A DNA stretch of 64,000 nucleotides from Bacteroidetes bacterium UBA1941 (GTDB lineage Bacteria; Bacteroidota; Bacteroidia; Chitinophagales; LD1): positions 1 to 64,000 of the forward strand of contig DDEZ01000011.1 in the NCBI GenBank assembly GCA_002336805.1. The letters run 5' to 3'. Numbering within the stretch: the stretch's first letter is position 1; each line of letters starts with the position of its first letter. The position numbers and the translations under genes are program-made. Shown in pieces: positions 27,301 through 35,603 of this stretch. Below the pieces are notes generated by a model that was not told the origin of the DNA, did no database searches, and worked only from the letters and a program-made list of their open reading frames with translations.

Positions 27301-28692
27301 GCTGGTGCGGAAGTTCAAAAGCCACTCGCTACCGTAGTGATAGGAGGATTGATCTCTGCTACATTTTTGACACTGTTTGTATTACCTCTACTCTATATAA
27401 TAGCTAACTCAAAGCTTACTTTCTGGAGGACTAGAAAGAAAGGTGTGCTACCTGCTTGTATACTGCTTTTTATATGCATTACACCATACTATGTACAAGC
27501 TCAGCAAACAAGTGGGGGCGCGACCCTGACTGTTGATGCATGTACGCAGTATGCTCTTACAAATAATCTCGCTATAAAGGCTCAAAGTTTGCAAGTTACA
27601 AGTGTCCAAAAATTACGTCCTTCTGCATTTGAGATTCCAAAAACCGATGTCAGTTATCAGTTTGGGCAATATAATAGCATCAACTTTGATAACGCCTTGC
27701 AGCTCTCGCAGACAATCCCTTTTCCAACGCTGTTTGTTGCCAAAAACAAACTTATAAGCGCGGAAGTAAAGGGAAAAGAACTAAGCAAGGAGGCAATGGA
27801 GTTTGAAGTAATGGCTCAAGTCCGAAACTATTACTACGAGTTGCAATATCTCAAGATCAATCGGGCAAAGCTTATCCATCTTGATAGTCTCTATATGGAT
27901 TTTGTAAACGCTGCTTCTGTCAGATATCGATCAGGTGAAACAAATAAGCTTGAGACAAGTACAGCTCAAACCAAACGAGGTGAAATCAACCTCCTTCTTA
28001 CCCAAAATGAAACGGACATAGGCAATGCATACACCTCCCTCAAAACGTGGATGAACAAAGTCGAGGATTTTGAAATCGATAAATCCGGATTCTTTACCCC
28101 ACTATCTATCACTACAACTTTGGATAGCACTGCGGCATCTCGAAATCCACTCGTGAAAATTTTGTATCAAAATGCACAAATCGCAGAACGTAATAAAAAA
28201 GTTGAACGCTCACTCGGTTTGCCTGAATTTAGGCTTGGGTACAATAACATATCATTAATCGGCAATCAGTCTATAGATGGTCGCGACGTCTATTTTCGGT
28301 CAACAGATCGTTTCCACGTTGGAACAGTTGGAGTAACTATTCCTCTATTGTATGGTGCGACGGCAGCACGTATCAGATCACTTGAATACCAGAAACAATC
28401 GTATCAGGCTACCGCACAGAATGAGGAAAAGCAGATTTCTGCTCAAATCCAGAATGGTGTTCAACAGTATAATCAGTCTCTTAAAGAATTCGAGTACTAT
28501 CAAAGTCAAGCAATTCCCAATTCCAGGGAGATCATTGAGGCTGCAAAAGCGGGGTTTAGAGCCGGAAGTATTGATTATGTAGAATATCTACTCGCTCTGC
28601 AAACATCTACTGACATAGAACTCAATTACTTGAAGTCGATTCAAAAGCTCAACAGGTCTGTTCTGACCATTAATTATCTCATCAGCAAATAA
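24316..28692 (+). CDS. CzcA-type heavy-metal RND efflux pump fused to TolC-like outer-membrane factor
   Basis: 1458-aa fusion. Residues 1 to about 1038 are an HME-RND proton antiporter with two six-helix blocks. In transmembrane helix 4, D401, D407 and E414 (IDFGLIVDGAVIIVE) match the proton-relay residues of CzcA and not the CusA pattern, favouring divalent Zn/Co/Cd/Ni. A second hydrophobic segment with a signal-peptidase-like VQA-Q site (about 1044-1063) precedes a TolC-type helical domain to the end. GTG start at 24,316; a nearby ATG at 24,306 is in another frame. The adaptor gene follows 5 bp later, so one operon is likely. Confidence 0.92.
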   Translation: MLDNIIDFSIKNKFIIGLMTLLLILWGGWSAAKLPIDAVPDITNNQVQIITICPTLAGQEVEQLVTYPIEQSLSNLPDLEETRSISRFGLSVITVVFDDKVDIYFARQIIGERLKDVGDKIPQGIGTPELAPVSTGLGEVYQYILHPKKGSENKYSAMELRTMQDWIIARQLRGTPGIAEINSFGGKLKQYEVAINPNRLKAMGVSVPEIFSALEKNNQNTGGAYIDKKPNAYFIRGVGLVTSLEDVGNIVVKKNGSSVPILIKDVAKVQLGNAVRYGALTYNGELDAVGGIVLMLKGANSNAVVKSIKEKIPMIQKSLPDDVVIEAFIDRSDFVGRAITTVKKNLIEGALIVIFVLIIFLGNIRAGIIVASAIPLSMLFAFGMMNLFGVSANLMSLGAIDFGLIVDGAVIIVEASLYLLEQQKKEVRYTQEEMDEAVSSSTKKLRNSAAFGEIIIMIVYFPILSLVGVEGKMFGPMAKTVLFAIIGAMILSLTYIPMVSALLLPKKISHKKSFNEKMMDFFHRLYQPILEKAIRTKFIVVMATVVLFAVAVVIFSKMGGEFIPTLAEGDFAFEFRMPLETSLSQSIETSMQASKIARQFDEVKLVVGKTGAGEVPTDPMPPGSTDLLVILKPQKEWKSKKSFDELGDEIEEKLKVLPGVFIEKNQPIQMRFNELMTGIKQDVAIKIFGENLDSLSQLGKKVQDIIINVKGVSGPQVEQTEGLPQINIEYDRQRLANYGLNIEDVNAIVSTAFAGKSTGSVYENERRFDLVVRLDSAYRSTIDDVSNLVIPLDNGEQIPLSQVATVDYKLGPAQISREAGKRRIVIGFNVQGRDVESVVKEIQQKLATDIKLPTGYYFTYGGTFENLQKASQRLMLAVPVSLLLIFILLYFTFGSFKQAALIFTAIPMSAIGGVFALLIRGMPFSISAGIGFIALFGVAVLNGIVLIGTFNNLEKEGWHDMIKRVIEGTRIRLRPVLMTATVASLGFLPMALSHSAGAEVQKPLATVVIGGLISATFLTLFVLPLLYIIANSKLTFWRTRKKGVLPACILLFICITPYYVQAQQTSGGATLTVDACTQYALTNNLAIKAQSLQVTSVQKLRPSAFEIPKTDVSYQFGQYNSINFDNALQLSQTIPFPTLFVAKNKLISAEVKGKELSKEAMEFEVMAQVRNYYYELQYLKINRAKLIHLDSLYMDFVNAASVRYRSGETNKLETSTAQTKRGEINLLLTQNETDIGNAYTSLKTWMNKVEDFEIDKSGFFTPLSITTTLDSTAASRNPLVKILYQNAQIAERNKKVERSLGLPEFRLGYNNISLIGNQSIDGRDVYFRSTDRFHVGTVGVTIPLLYGATAARIRSLEYQKQSYQATAQNEEKQISAQIQNGVQQYNQSLKEFEYYQSQAIPNSREIIEAAKAGFRAGSIDYVEYLLALQTSTDIELNYLKSIQKLNRSVLTINYLISK

Positions 28693-28697
28693 CAGAA

Positions 28698-29984
28698 ATG
28701 AAAAACAAAACCATCATATATTATCTGACTATAGCGTTTGTATTCACATTAAGCTCTTGCGGTGATAAAGGCAACAAAAATCTCTCCGATTCATTAGCTG
28801 AACACAATAAGCAATCTGATAACTCAAAAGTCGAGAGTCAAGAGAAGCCAGAATCTGTTGTAGCTTCATTGACGGAGGACCAGATCGAAGCAGTAGGCAT
28901 TCAAATCGGCCATATTGAATTTAAGGAGTTGACCGCAACGTTAAAGGTTAATGGATCGCTCCGTGTACCCAATAACAATAAGGCCAATGCAACTTCACTA
29001 TATGGAGGGGTTATTAAGTCTATTAATGTCCGTTTGGGGGATCACGTTAATCAAGGTCAAATAATCGCAACAATCTCCAATCCGCAGTTCATAACCCTTC
29101 AGGAGGAATATCTTAGCACTGCCACCAAAATTACCTTTGCAGAGCAGGAAGTGACGAGGCAAAAGGAGTTGAATGTGGGGAATGCCGGTGCGCTTAAAAA
29201 TCTGCAAAGCGCTTCTGCTGATCTAGGCGCGCTACGCACACGGCACGCCTCTTTAGAACAACAACTCAAATTGATGGGGGTTAATCCAGATAAACTTACG
29301 AATGTTACGTTAGTTTCAAGTGTAAGTGTGCTTAGCCCCATCAGTGGCACAGTAAGTAATGTCATAGCAAAAATAGGAAGTTATGTGGATGTGTCAGCGC
29401 CGGTTGCCGAGATAGTAGACAATGACCAAGTGCATCTTGATTTAAATGTATTTGAAAAGGACCTTCCTATGCTTAAAGAGGGACAAGTAATACATTTTAG
29501 GATAACAAATAACTCAGGACAAGATTATGCTGCTAAAATTTATTCCATTGGGGCATCTTTTGAAAATGAGAGTAAATCCATTCCGGTGCATGCTGTGATA
29601 GCTGGTGATAAGAAGGGATTAATTGATGGAATGAGCATTACAGCTATCGTAAGTTTAACTGACATAACAAAGCCCGCCGTTCCGAATGAGGCTTTAGTTA
29701 GTAGTATGGGTAAAGATTACATTTTCATTGTTACTGATAAAAAGCCGGAAGCAGCCGAAGAATCAGAGGAAAAGAAAGGAGATTCTAAAAAGGAAGAATC
29801 TGACGGAAAGAAAGGGGAGGAATCAAAGACTATAAACTTCGAAAGAATCGAGGTAGCTAAAGGCATTTCAAACTTTGGATACACTGCAATAACTCCTGTT
29901 ACCGATATTACAAAAGACACAAAACTCGTAACAAAGGGCAGCTTTTTTATAAATGCTAAACTGACAAATAAGGGAGAAGAGTAA
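28698..29984 (+). CDS. RND efflux periplasmic adaptor (CzcB/CusB-like membrane-fusion protein)
   Basis: 428-aa lipoprotein (signal ends FTLSSCGDK, Cys about residue 17-18). Order: a barrel-sandwich half (ATSLYGGVIKSINVRLGDHVNQGQIIATI), an alpha-hairpin with coiled coil (about 130-180), the second lipoyl half (VLSPISGTVSNVIAKIGSYVD) and a beta-barrel domain. A Lys/Glu-rich insert (EESEEKKGDSKKEESDGKK) sits before the membrane-proximal end. It links the inner-membrane pump to the outer-membrane channel, which here is fused to the pump itself. Same operon as the pump. Confidence 0.9.
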   Translation: MKNKTIIYYLTIAFVFTLSSCGDKGNKNLSDSLAEHNKQSDNSKVESQEKPESVVASLTEDQIEAVGIQIGHIEFKELTATLKVNGSLRVPNNNKANATSLYGGVIKSINVRLGDHVNQGQIIATISNPQFITLQEEYLSTATKITFAEQEVTRQKELNVGNAGALKNLQSASADLGALRTRHASLEQQLKLMGVNPDKLTNVTLVSSVSVLSPISGTVSNVIAKIGSYVDVSAPVAEIVDNDQVHLDLNVFEKDLPMLKEGQVIHFRITNNSGQDYAAKIYSIGASFENESKSIPVHAVIAGDKKGLIDGMSITAIVSLTDITKPAVPNEALVSSMGKDYIFIVTDKKPEAAEESEEKKGDSKKEESDGKKGEESKTINFERIEVAKGISNFGYTAITPVTDITKDTKLVTKGSFFINAKLTNKGEE

Positions 29985-29986
29985 CA

Positions 29987-30280
29987 ATGATTTCAATACA
30001 GATTTTATGGGAAAGAATAGGAAAAAAAGCACTGATTCTCGTTATCAGCGCTACATTTTTATCCTCTTGTGAGTGGAAATTCAACAAGGAGGGTTTGAGC
30101 CCTTGTGAGGAACACGCAGCTGATTGCATTAAAGATGGACGCTGCGCAGGCCATCCGGATTGTGCAGCACATGAACATTGTCCGAACGGCAGTAAATGCG
30201 TTTTGCATCCTCAATGCGTCGCATACGAAAACAAAATTGATTCTCTTAAAAAGGTAAATACAGATACAGTGAAAAAGTAA
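29987..30280 (+). CDS. Cys/His-rich small lipoprotein, probable metal binder
   Basis: 97-aa protein with a lipoprotein-like signal (FLSSCEW). The core alternates Cys and His: CEEHAADCIKDGRC, HPDCAAHEHC, CVLHPQC. The repeated spacing suggests two or more bound soft-metal ions. It directly follows the adaptor and probably buffers metal in the periplasm for the pump. Confidence 0.6.
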   Translation: MISIQILWERIGKKALILVISATFLSSCEWKFNKEGLSPCEEHAADCIKDGRCAGHPDCAAHEHCPNGSKCVLHPQCVAYENKIDSLKKVNTDTVKK

Positions 30281-30652
30281 ATGAAGGTGGCATATGTTCA
30301 ATATTGCGTGTCTTTGATTTTGATACTGAATATTTTCTCATGCGGTATAGATAACAGTAACGGAAATATTTTGGTGGAACCGCTATATAACGGCAAAAAG
30401 CTTGAAAAAAGTGATGTATATCTCAAATCAGGTACGCGGACTAACCCAGGCGTAGCTTTATCGCTATATGATACGCACACTAGTACATCTGCTGACGGTG
30501 AAGCCTACATACGAGATCAAGTGCCAGGCGAATATTATATATATGTCGAAGGGGAATATATGGGGCTAGCTGTGAAAGGGGAATCGAATGTAAAAATCGT
30601 CCCACGATATAGACAAAATGAATATCATTTAATAGTGTATATGCATCAGTAA
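30281..30652 (+). CDS. Small lipoprotein with Ig-like fold, unknown function
   Basis: 123-aa lipoprotein (signal ends IFSCGIDN). The mature part has beta-strand repeats similar to carboxypeptidase-regulatory-like domains: SVYLKSG, TSADGEAYIRDQVPGEYYIYVEG. It starts 1 bp after the previous stop. No ligand residues stand out. Possibly a small periplasmic accessory of the efflux operon. Confidence 0.5.
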   Translation: MKVAYVQYCVSLILILNIFSCGIDNSNGNILVEPLYNGKKLEKSDVYLKSGTRTNPGVALSLYDTHTSTSADGEAYIRDQVPGEYYIYVEGEYMGLAVKGESNVKIVPRYRQNEYHLIVYMHQ

Positions 30653-30663
30653 AAAGAAATAAT

Positions 30664-31569
30664 ATGACATCAAATAACTCAAATTCAGTTTCAGCAGGGT
30701 CTAAGCACAAAAGAGCATTAATGATTGTGTTTACCATAACATCGGTATATCTGATAGCTGAAGTTATTGTAGGAATTGCCTCAAACAGTCTGGCTCTCTT
30801 ATCGGATGCGGCGCATATGCTAACGGATGTCGGAGGCCAGGCGTTAGCCTTATTTGCGATTTGGATGTCTTCTAAATCAAGGGACAATAAAAAAACATAT
30901 GGGTATTACAGGATTGAGATATTTTCTGCACTGATAAACGCTGTTGTATTGCTTTTTATTTCGGGATATATCCTTTTCGAAGCATGGCAACGGTTTAAAA
31001 ATGTACCATCCATAGCTGGTGTTCCTATGCTAATTGTGGCTTCTTTAGGGCTTGTGGTAAATCTTGTTTCAATGAAAATACTAACTGCTGGAGCTAAAGA
31101 AAGTATAAACATCAAAGGTGCATTTCTGGAAGTAATCAGTGATATGCTTAGTTCTGTCGGAGTAATAATAGCAGGTATAGTTATCCTAATCACCGGCTGG
31201 CTATATATTGATCCAATCATCAGCGTATTGATTGGGTTATTTATACTGCCAAGAACATTTAAACTGCTTAAGGAGTCGGTTGATATCCTTCTGGAAGGTA
31301 CTCCAAAGGATATTGAGTATGAAAAAATAGAACAGTTTCTCAAATCACGGTCTGAAATCCTCGAGATACATGACTTGCATATCTGGACTATTACTTCTGG
31401 GATTTATGCTCTAAGCGTTCACATAATCATGGATCCCCGAATACAATTGGATGCGGTTAGCCAAATAAATACATTCTTAAAATCAGAACTTAAATCTCAA
31501 TTCAAAATTGAACATGCAACTATTGAAGCACATGTGAAGGATAACAACTATAAACCAAATATTATTTGA
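30664..31569 (+). CDS. Cation diffusion facilitator (CzcD-like)
   Basis: 301-aa inner-membrane exporter with six transmembrane helices. Metal-site motifs are visible: HMLTD in helix 2 and EVISDMLSS in helix 5, then a C-terminal cytoplasmic domain (HDLHIWTITSG...HIIMDP) of the CDF type. It exports Zn or other divalent ions by proton antiport. It overlaps the next gene by 1 bp. Metal specificity cannot be settled from sequence. Confidence 0.88.
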   Translation: MTSNNSNSVSAGSKHKRALMIVFTITSVYLIAEVIVGIASNSLALLSDAAHMLTDVGGQALALFAIWMSSKSRDNKKTYGYYRIEIFSALINAVVLLFISGYILFEAWQRFKNVPSIAGVPMLIVASLGLVVNLVSMKILTAGAKESINIKGAFLEVISDMLSSVGVIIAGIVILITGWLYIDPIISVLIGLFILPRTFKLLKESVDILLEGTPKDIEYEKIEQFLKSRSEILEIHDLHIWTITSGIYALSVHIIMDPRIQLDAVSQINTFLKSELKSQFKIEHATIEAHVKDNNYKPNII

Positions 31570-31847
31570 TGAGCATAGGTCCGGTTGGAAATTTTTATTC
31601 AAACGATAAATTGCCAAATATTTTGAGAGATCTTTTCAAAGCTTTAGTTGGCACACTTACTGTTTGCTTTTTAACGAACTGTTATTCCTTTTGGAATAGA
31701 AGTTTTTTTCGATCAGAGTTTTCAATTCTGATCAATACGGCAGCTCCATTGTTAACCTTACTATATCTCATATTGGCTATTTACAACAAAAAAAAACTAA
31801 GGAAACGACTACATGAACAGTACGAGAAGTTTTTTAATAAAAATTAA
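31569..31847 (+). CDS. Small two-helix membrane protein, unknown function
   Basis: 92-aa protein with two predicted transmembrane segments (LFKALVGTLTVCFLTNCYSF and FSILINTAAPLLTLLYLILAIY) and a basic tail. It begins in the stop of the CDF gene (TGATG) and overlaps the Nramp gene by 35 bp, so translation is coupled to both. No family is recognised. A transporter accessory role is possible. Confidence 0.5.
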   Translation: MSIGPVGNFYSNDKLPNILRDLFKALVGTLTVCFLTNCYSFWNRSFFRSEFSILINTAAPLLTLLYLILAIYNKKKLRKRLHEQYEKFFNKN

Positions 31848-33135
31848 AAAGGTGTTTAGTGTTCTTGGACCTGGATTAATAACCGGAGCCAGCGACGATG
31901 ACCCTTCTGGAATAGCTACATATTCACAGGCAGGCGCACGATTTGGCCTCGCTACGTTATGGACGGCGCTCATCACGTTCCCACTTATGGCTTCAATTCA
32001 AGAGATGTGCGCTCGAATTGGTATCGTAACTTCTGTCGGACTCACCACAACCCTTAAAAAGCACTATCCGAAGCCAGTACTTTACTTGATGATGATCTTT
32101 AGCGTACCAGCAATAATTCTAAATATAGGAGCTGATATTGCAGGAATGGGCGCGGTGGCCAACTTAATGTTCCCAAGTGTACAAGCAGGAGTTTTTAGTG
32201 TTTTATTCACGTTGATTCTTATTGTAATGATTGTGTTTCTTCCTTACAATAAAATTGTTTCCGTATTGAAATACCTTTGCCTCTCTCTTTTTCTCTATAT
32301 CGCGGTGCCATTTTTTACACATCCGAACTGGAAAGCAGTCCTGCATAATACTTTTATACCTACCATTACTTTTGATAAGAATTTCCTAGAAATCCTTGTG
32401 GCAATTTTAGGAACTACAATATCGCCGTATCTCTTTTTTTGGCAAGTAACAATGGAAGCCGAAGATGTAAAGTCCTCGAAACAACTGCTACTAGCCCGTT
32501 CTAAAGTATTAAGCACTACCGAGCCTGACCAAGCAAAGCGCGAAAGCGGTTTTATAGCCCTATTTATCAGAAAGATGCGATTGGATGTTACCTTAGGAAT
32601 GCTTTTGTCTAATGTGGTTATGTACTTCATTTTGTTAGCTACCGGAAGTACTTTATTCTCTGCGGGTATTCATCAGGTTGATACTGTTGAACAGGCAGCA
32701 AAGGCTCTAGAACCGATTGCCGGAAAGGCATCTTATTTAATATTTACATTAGGAGTGTTAGGCACGGGGTTCCTGGCAATACCAGTATTGACTGGATCGC
32801 TTTCATATATTGTCTCGGAAACATTCGGATGGGGAGGCAATCTTGAGGATACCTTTAAAGAAGCAAAGCTTTATTATGTAGTAATCGTACTAGCACTGAT
32901 TTTAGGGTTACTTACCAATTATATTGGTTTAAGCCCTATCAAAGCACTTTTATATACAGCAATTTTATATGGTTTGACATCACCAATCCTTATTGGAATG
33001 GTTTTACATATTTCTAATAACAAAGAGATTATGAAGGAATGCACCAATAGTATGCTTTCAAACATCTTGGGATTCATAACACTTATCGTCATGACAATGG
33101 CGGCGGGAGCGCTACTATATTTTCAATTTTTATAA
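31813..33135 (+). CDS. Atypical Nramp-family divalent metal transporter
   Basis: 440-aa, about 11 transmembrane helices. The helix-1 site reads DDDPSG where classical Nramp has DPGN, and helix 6 has TISPY where the metal-coordinating MPH is expected. So this is a divergent subgroup that probably differs in metal or ion coupling. It is placed between a CDF exporter and copper proteins, odd for an importer. It may supply Mn/Mg or act in redistribution. Confidence 0.8.
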   Translation: MNSTRSFLIKIKKVFSVLGPGLITGASDDDPSGIATYSQAGARFGLATLWTALITFPLMASIQEMCARIGIVTSVGLTTTLKKHYPKPVLYLMMIFSVPAIILNIGADIAGMGAVANLMFPSVQAGVFSVLFTLILIVMIVFLPYNKIVSVLKYLCLSLFLYIAVPFFTHPNWKAVLHNTFIPTITFDKNFLEILVAILGTTISPYLFFWQVTMEAEDVKSSKQLLLARSKVLSTTEPDQAKRESGFIALFIRKMRLDVTLGMLLSNVVMYFILLATGSTLFSAGIHQVDTVEQAAKALEPIAGKASYLIFTLGVLGTGFLAIPVLTGSLSYIVSETFGWGGNLEDTFKEAKLYYVVIVLALILGLLTNYIGLSPIKALLYTAILYGLTSPILIGMVLHISNNKEIMKECTNSMLSNILGFITLIVMTMAAGALLYFQFL

Positions 33136-33177
33136 AACATCAAGAAATCAAAAAATCTTTAATCTCAAAAAAATATC

Positions 33178-33531
33178 ATGGAAACACATAATCATACTAG
33201 TCACATACACGGTGCTTTGATTGAACAGCTTCTAAAATGCGTAACAGCTTGTGAAAATCTAGGAATGGCTTGTTTAGACCAGAATGAGCTTAAACTCTAT
33301 ATCTCCTGTATTGAACTATCTCGTGACTGTTCAGAAATATGCTTTATGACCGTAAAACTTTTGACAAGGGATAGCGAATACGCTAAAGATATTCTTGAAT
33401 TATGCGGAAAAATTTGTCGCCACTGTGCCGAAGCCTGTTCTAAACATGAATTTGATGAAAGTCAAAAGTGCATGGTTGAATGTAATCGATGTGCGGATGA
33501 TTGTCATGCTCAAATGGAAAGTAGCCTGTAG
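33178..33531 (+). CDS. Four-helix bundle copper-binding protein (Csp/DUF326-like)
   Basis: 117-aa helical protein with about twelve Cys spaced to line a helix-bundle core (CVTACENLGMACLD, CSEICFM, CGKICRHCAEACS, CMVECNRCADDC). This is the pattern of cytosolic copper-storage proteins that bind many Cu(I) ions. There is no signal peptide, so a cytoplasmic location is inferred. It sits just before a P-type ATPase gene. Confidence 0.8.
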   Translation: METHNHTSHIHGALIEQLLKCVTACENLGMACLDQNELKLYISCIELSRDCSEICFMTVKLLTRDSEYAKDILELCGKICRHCAEACSKHEFDESQKCMVECNRCADDCHAQMESSL

Positions 33532-33579
33532 TATGCTCAGCTAAGAAGACTCAATTCTTTACTAAAACAAAATAATCAT

Positions 33580-35586
33580 ATGTCTGAAAAGTGTTGTGAA
33601 ACGGATCAAAAGGGGAATCTCAAAAATAGTTTACAAACAAAACTGCCAACCGGAAAAGATGAAACTGTAAAGGTTTCAGATAACGGAGAAACTGATCCTG
33701 ACGAAGAAGAGGAAGAACATGATGAAGGGGAAACAGGCTGGAAATCACATTGGCCGTTACTGTCTGCGCTTGCCATTCTCGTTGTAATGCTGACATTGGA
33801 ATATGGGTTTAAGATCGTACCAAAGTTTCCGGTCAATCTGATCATATATGCCATTTCATATTTACTTGCAGGCTACAAGGTGCTCAATCTTGCTTTCCGT
33901 AAAGCTATACGGTTTGACTTCTTCAATGAGTTCTTCCTGATGAGCGTAGCAACTATAGGCGCTTTCTCCATTGGTTCCTACAGTGAGGGCGTAGCTGTGA
34001 TGGTGTTTTACTCCATCGGAGAGTGGTTTCAGGATGCAGCAGTGGAGAGGGCTAAGCGCAGCATCAAAGCTCTATTGGACATACGACCCGACGAAGTGAC
34101 GGTGCTCAGAAACGGATCAGCCACAACAGTAAATCCAAGTGATGTGCAGATAGACGAGATCATACAGGTCAAGGCTGGCGAGAAAGTAGCTTTAGACGGA
34201 GAGCTAAGTTCTGAAATAGGGTCTTTCAATACTGCTGCTTTAACAGGTGAAAGCAAACCAGATACTAAGCGTAGTGGTGAGCAGGTTTTAGCGGGTATGA
34301 TAAATCTCGACAAGGTTGTTGAGGTCAAGGTTAAGTCTCTTTTCAGAGATAGCAAGCTCAGTAAGATTCTGGAAATGGTACAGGACGCGACAGCACGAAA
34401 GTCCCAGACACAGCTTTTCATAAGTCGCTTTGCGAAGATATACACTCCGATAGTATTTGCACTAGCCCTTGCTGTTTGCTTATTGCCTTATTTCTTTGTG
34501 CATCCTTATGTATTTACTACCTGGTTTTACAGAGCGCTGGTTTTTCTTGTCATAAGCTGCCCTTGTGCGCTTGTGGTATCTATTCCGCTCGGATATTTCG
34601 GAGGGATCGGATTAGCCTCCCGAAACGGCATACTATTCAAAGGCTCAAACTTCCTCGATGTGGTCACTAAAGTAACTACTGTGGTAATGGACAAGACAGG
34701 AACGCTTACTAAGGGTGTATTTAATGTGCAGGAAGTTGTAGCCGAGGGGATGGATAAGAATGAATTAGTCAGGATCGCAGCAGCAATAGAAAGTAACTCT
34801 ACCCATCCCATCGCCAAAGCTATAGTAATCTACGCGGGTGAAGCGGCTAAAACAATAAAGGCAGATGGTGTCGAAGAGATATCTGGTCATGGTTTGAAAG
34901 GAATCGTGGACGGAAAGACCATATTAGCAGGCAATACGAAGCTGTTGAAGAAGTTTAATATCCTTTATCCGCCATCCGTAGAATCCCTCATTGATACTGT
35001 CGTAGTAGTAGCAGTGGATGGAAAGTATGCTGGTCATATCACTATTGCCGACGAAGTAAAGGAAGATTCAAAACAGGCGATAGAAGATATGAAAGCTATC
35101 GGTATTAAGCCAGTCATGCTATCAGGTGATAAGCAGGAAGTAGTAACAAAGGTGGCTCGGTCGATAGGGATCGAAAATGCCTATGGTGATCTCCTGCCGG
35201 AAGGCAAGGTAGAGAAAGTCCAGTCGCTAAAGAATTTTGGTGAGCATATTGCATTTGTAGGCGATGGAGTAAATGATGCTCCGGTAGTCGCTTTAGCTGA
35301 CGCAGGCATAGCAATGGGAGGATTAGGCAGCGATGCCACGATAGAGACGGCAGACATTGTAATACAGAACGACCAGCCATCCAAGATCGTTAGTGCGATC
35401 AGGATCGGCAAAATAACACGTAGCGTAGTTTGGCAGAACATTATTTTGGCAATGACGGTAAAGGTTATAGTGCTTGGTTTGGGAGCCGGAGGGGTAGCTA
35501 CGCTTTGGGAAGCTGTGATTGCTGATGTAGGTGTTGCTCTGCTTGCGATATTGAATGCTGTGAGAATACAGAGAATGAAAATTTGA
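33580..35586 (+). CDS. P1B-2 type heavy-metal ATPase (Zn/Cd/Pb exporter)
   Basis: 668-aa P-type ATPase. The N-terminus has no HMA domain but an acidic tract (DPDEEEEEHDEGE) that could collect cations. TM metal site CPC is at 327-329 (ISCPCALVVSIP), phosphorylation DKTGTLT at Asp371, actuator TGES and HP-loop SNSTHPIA present. The last helices carry K in MTVKVIV and DVG, the P1B-2 signature for Zn, Cd or Pb. Exports these ions from the cytoplasm using ATP. Confidence 0.9.
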   Translation: MSEKCCETDQKGNLKNSLQTKLPTGKDETVKVSDNGETDPDEEEEEHDEGETGWKSHWPLLSALAILVVMLTLEYGFKIVPKFPVNLIIYAISYLLAGYKVLNLAFRKAIRFDFFNEFFLMSVATIGAFSIGSYSEGVAVMVFYSIGEWFQDAAVERAKRSIKALLDIRPDEVTVLRNGSATTVNPSDVQIDEIIQVKAGEKVALDGELSSEIGSFNTAALTGESKPDTKRSGEQVLAGMINLDKVVEVKVKSLFRDSKLSKILEMVQDATARKSQTQLFISRFAKIYTPIVFALALAVCLLPYFFVHPYVFTTWFYRALVFLVISCPCALVVSIPLGYFGGIGLASRNGILFKGSNFLDVVTKVTTVVMDKTGTLTKGVFNVQEVVAEGMDKNELVRIAAAIESNSTHPIAKAIVIYAGEAAKTIKADGVEEISGHGLKGIVDGKTILAGNTKLLKKFNILYPPSVESLIDTVVVVAVDGKYAGHITIADEVKEDSKQAIEDMKAIGIKPVMLSGDKQEVVTKVARSIGIENAYGDLLPEGKVEKVQSLKNFGEHIAFVGDGVNDAPVVALADAGIAMGGLGSDATIETADIVIQNDQPSKIVSAIRIGKITRSVVWQNIILAMTVKVIVLGLGAGGVATLWEAVIADVGVALLAILNAVRIQRMKI

Positions 35587-35603
35587 AAACATAATCTCGA
35601 CCA

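Noticed and set aside
30906..31343. Minus-strand frame inside the CDF gene
   Set aside because: A reverse-strand shadow of transmembrane codons with no motif.
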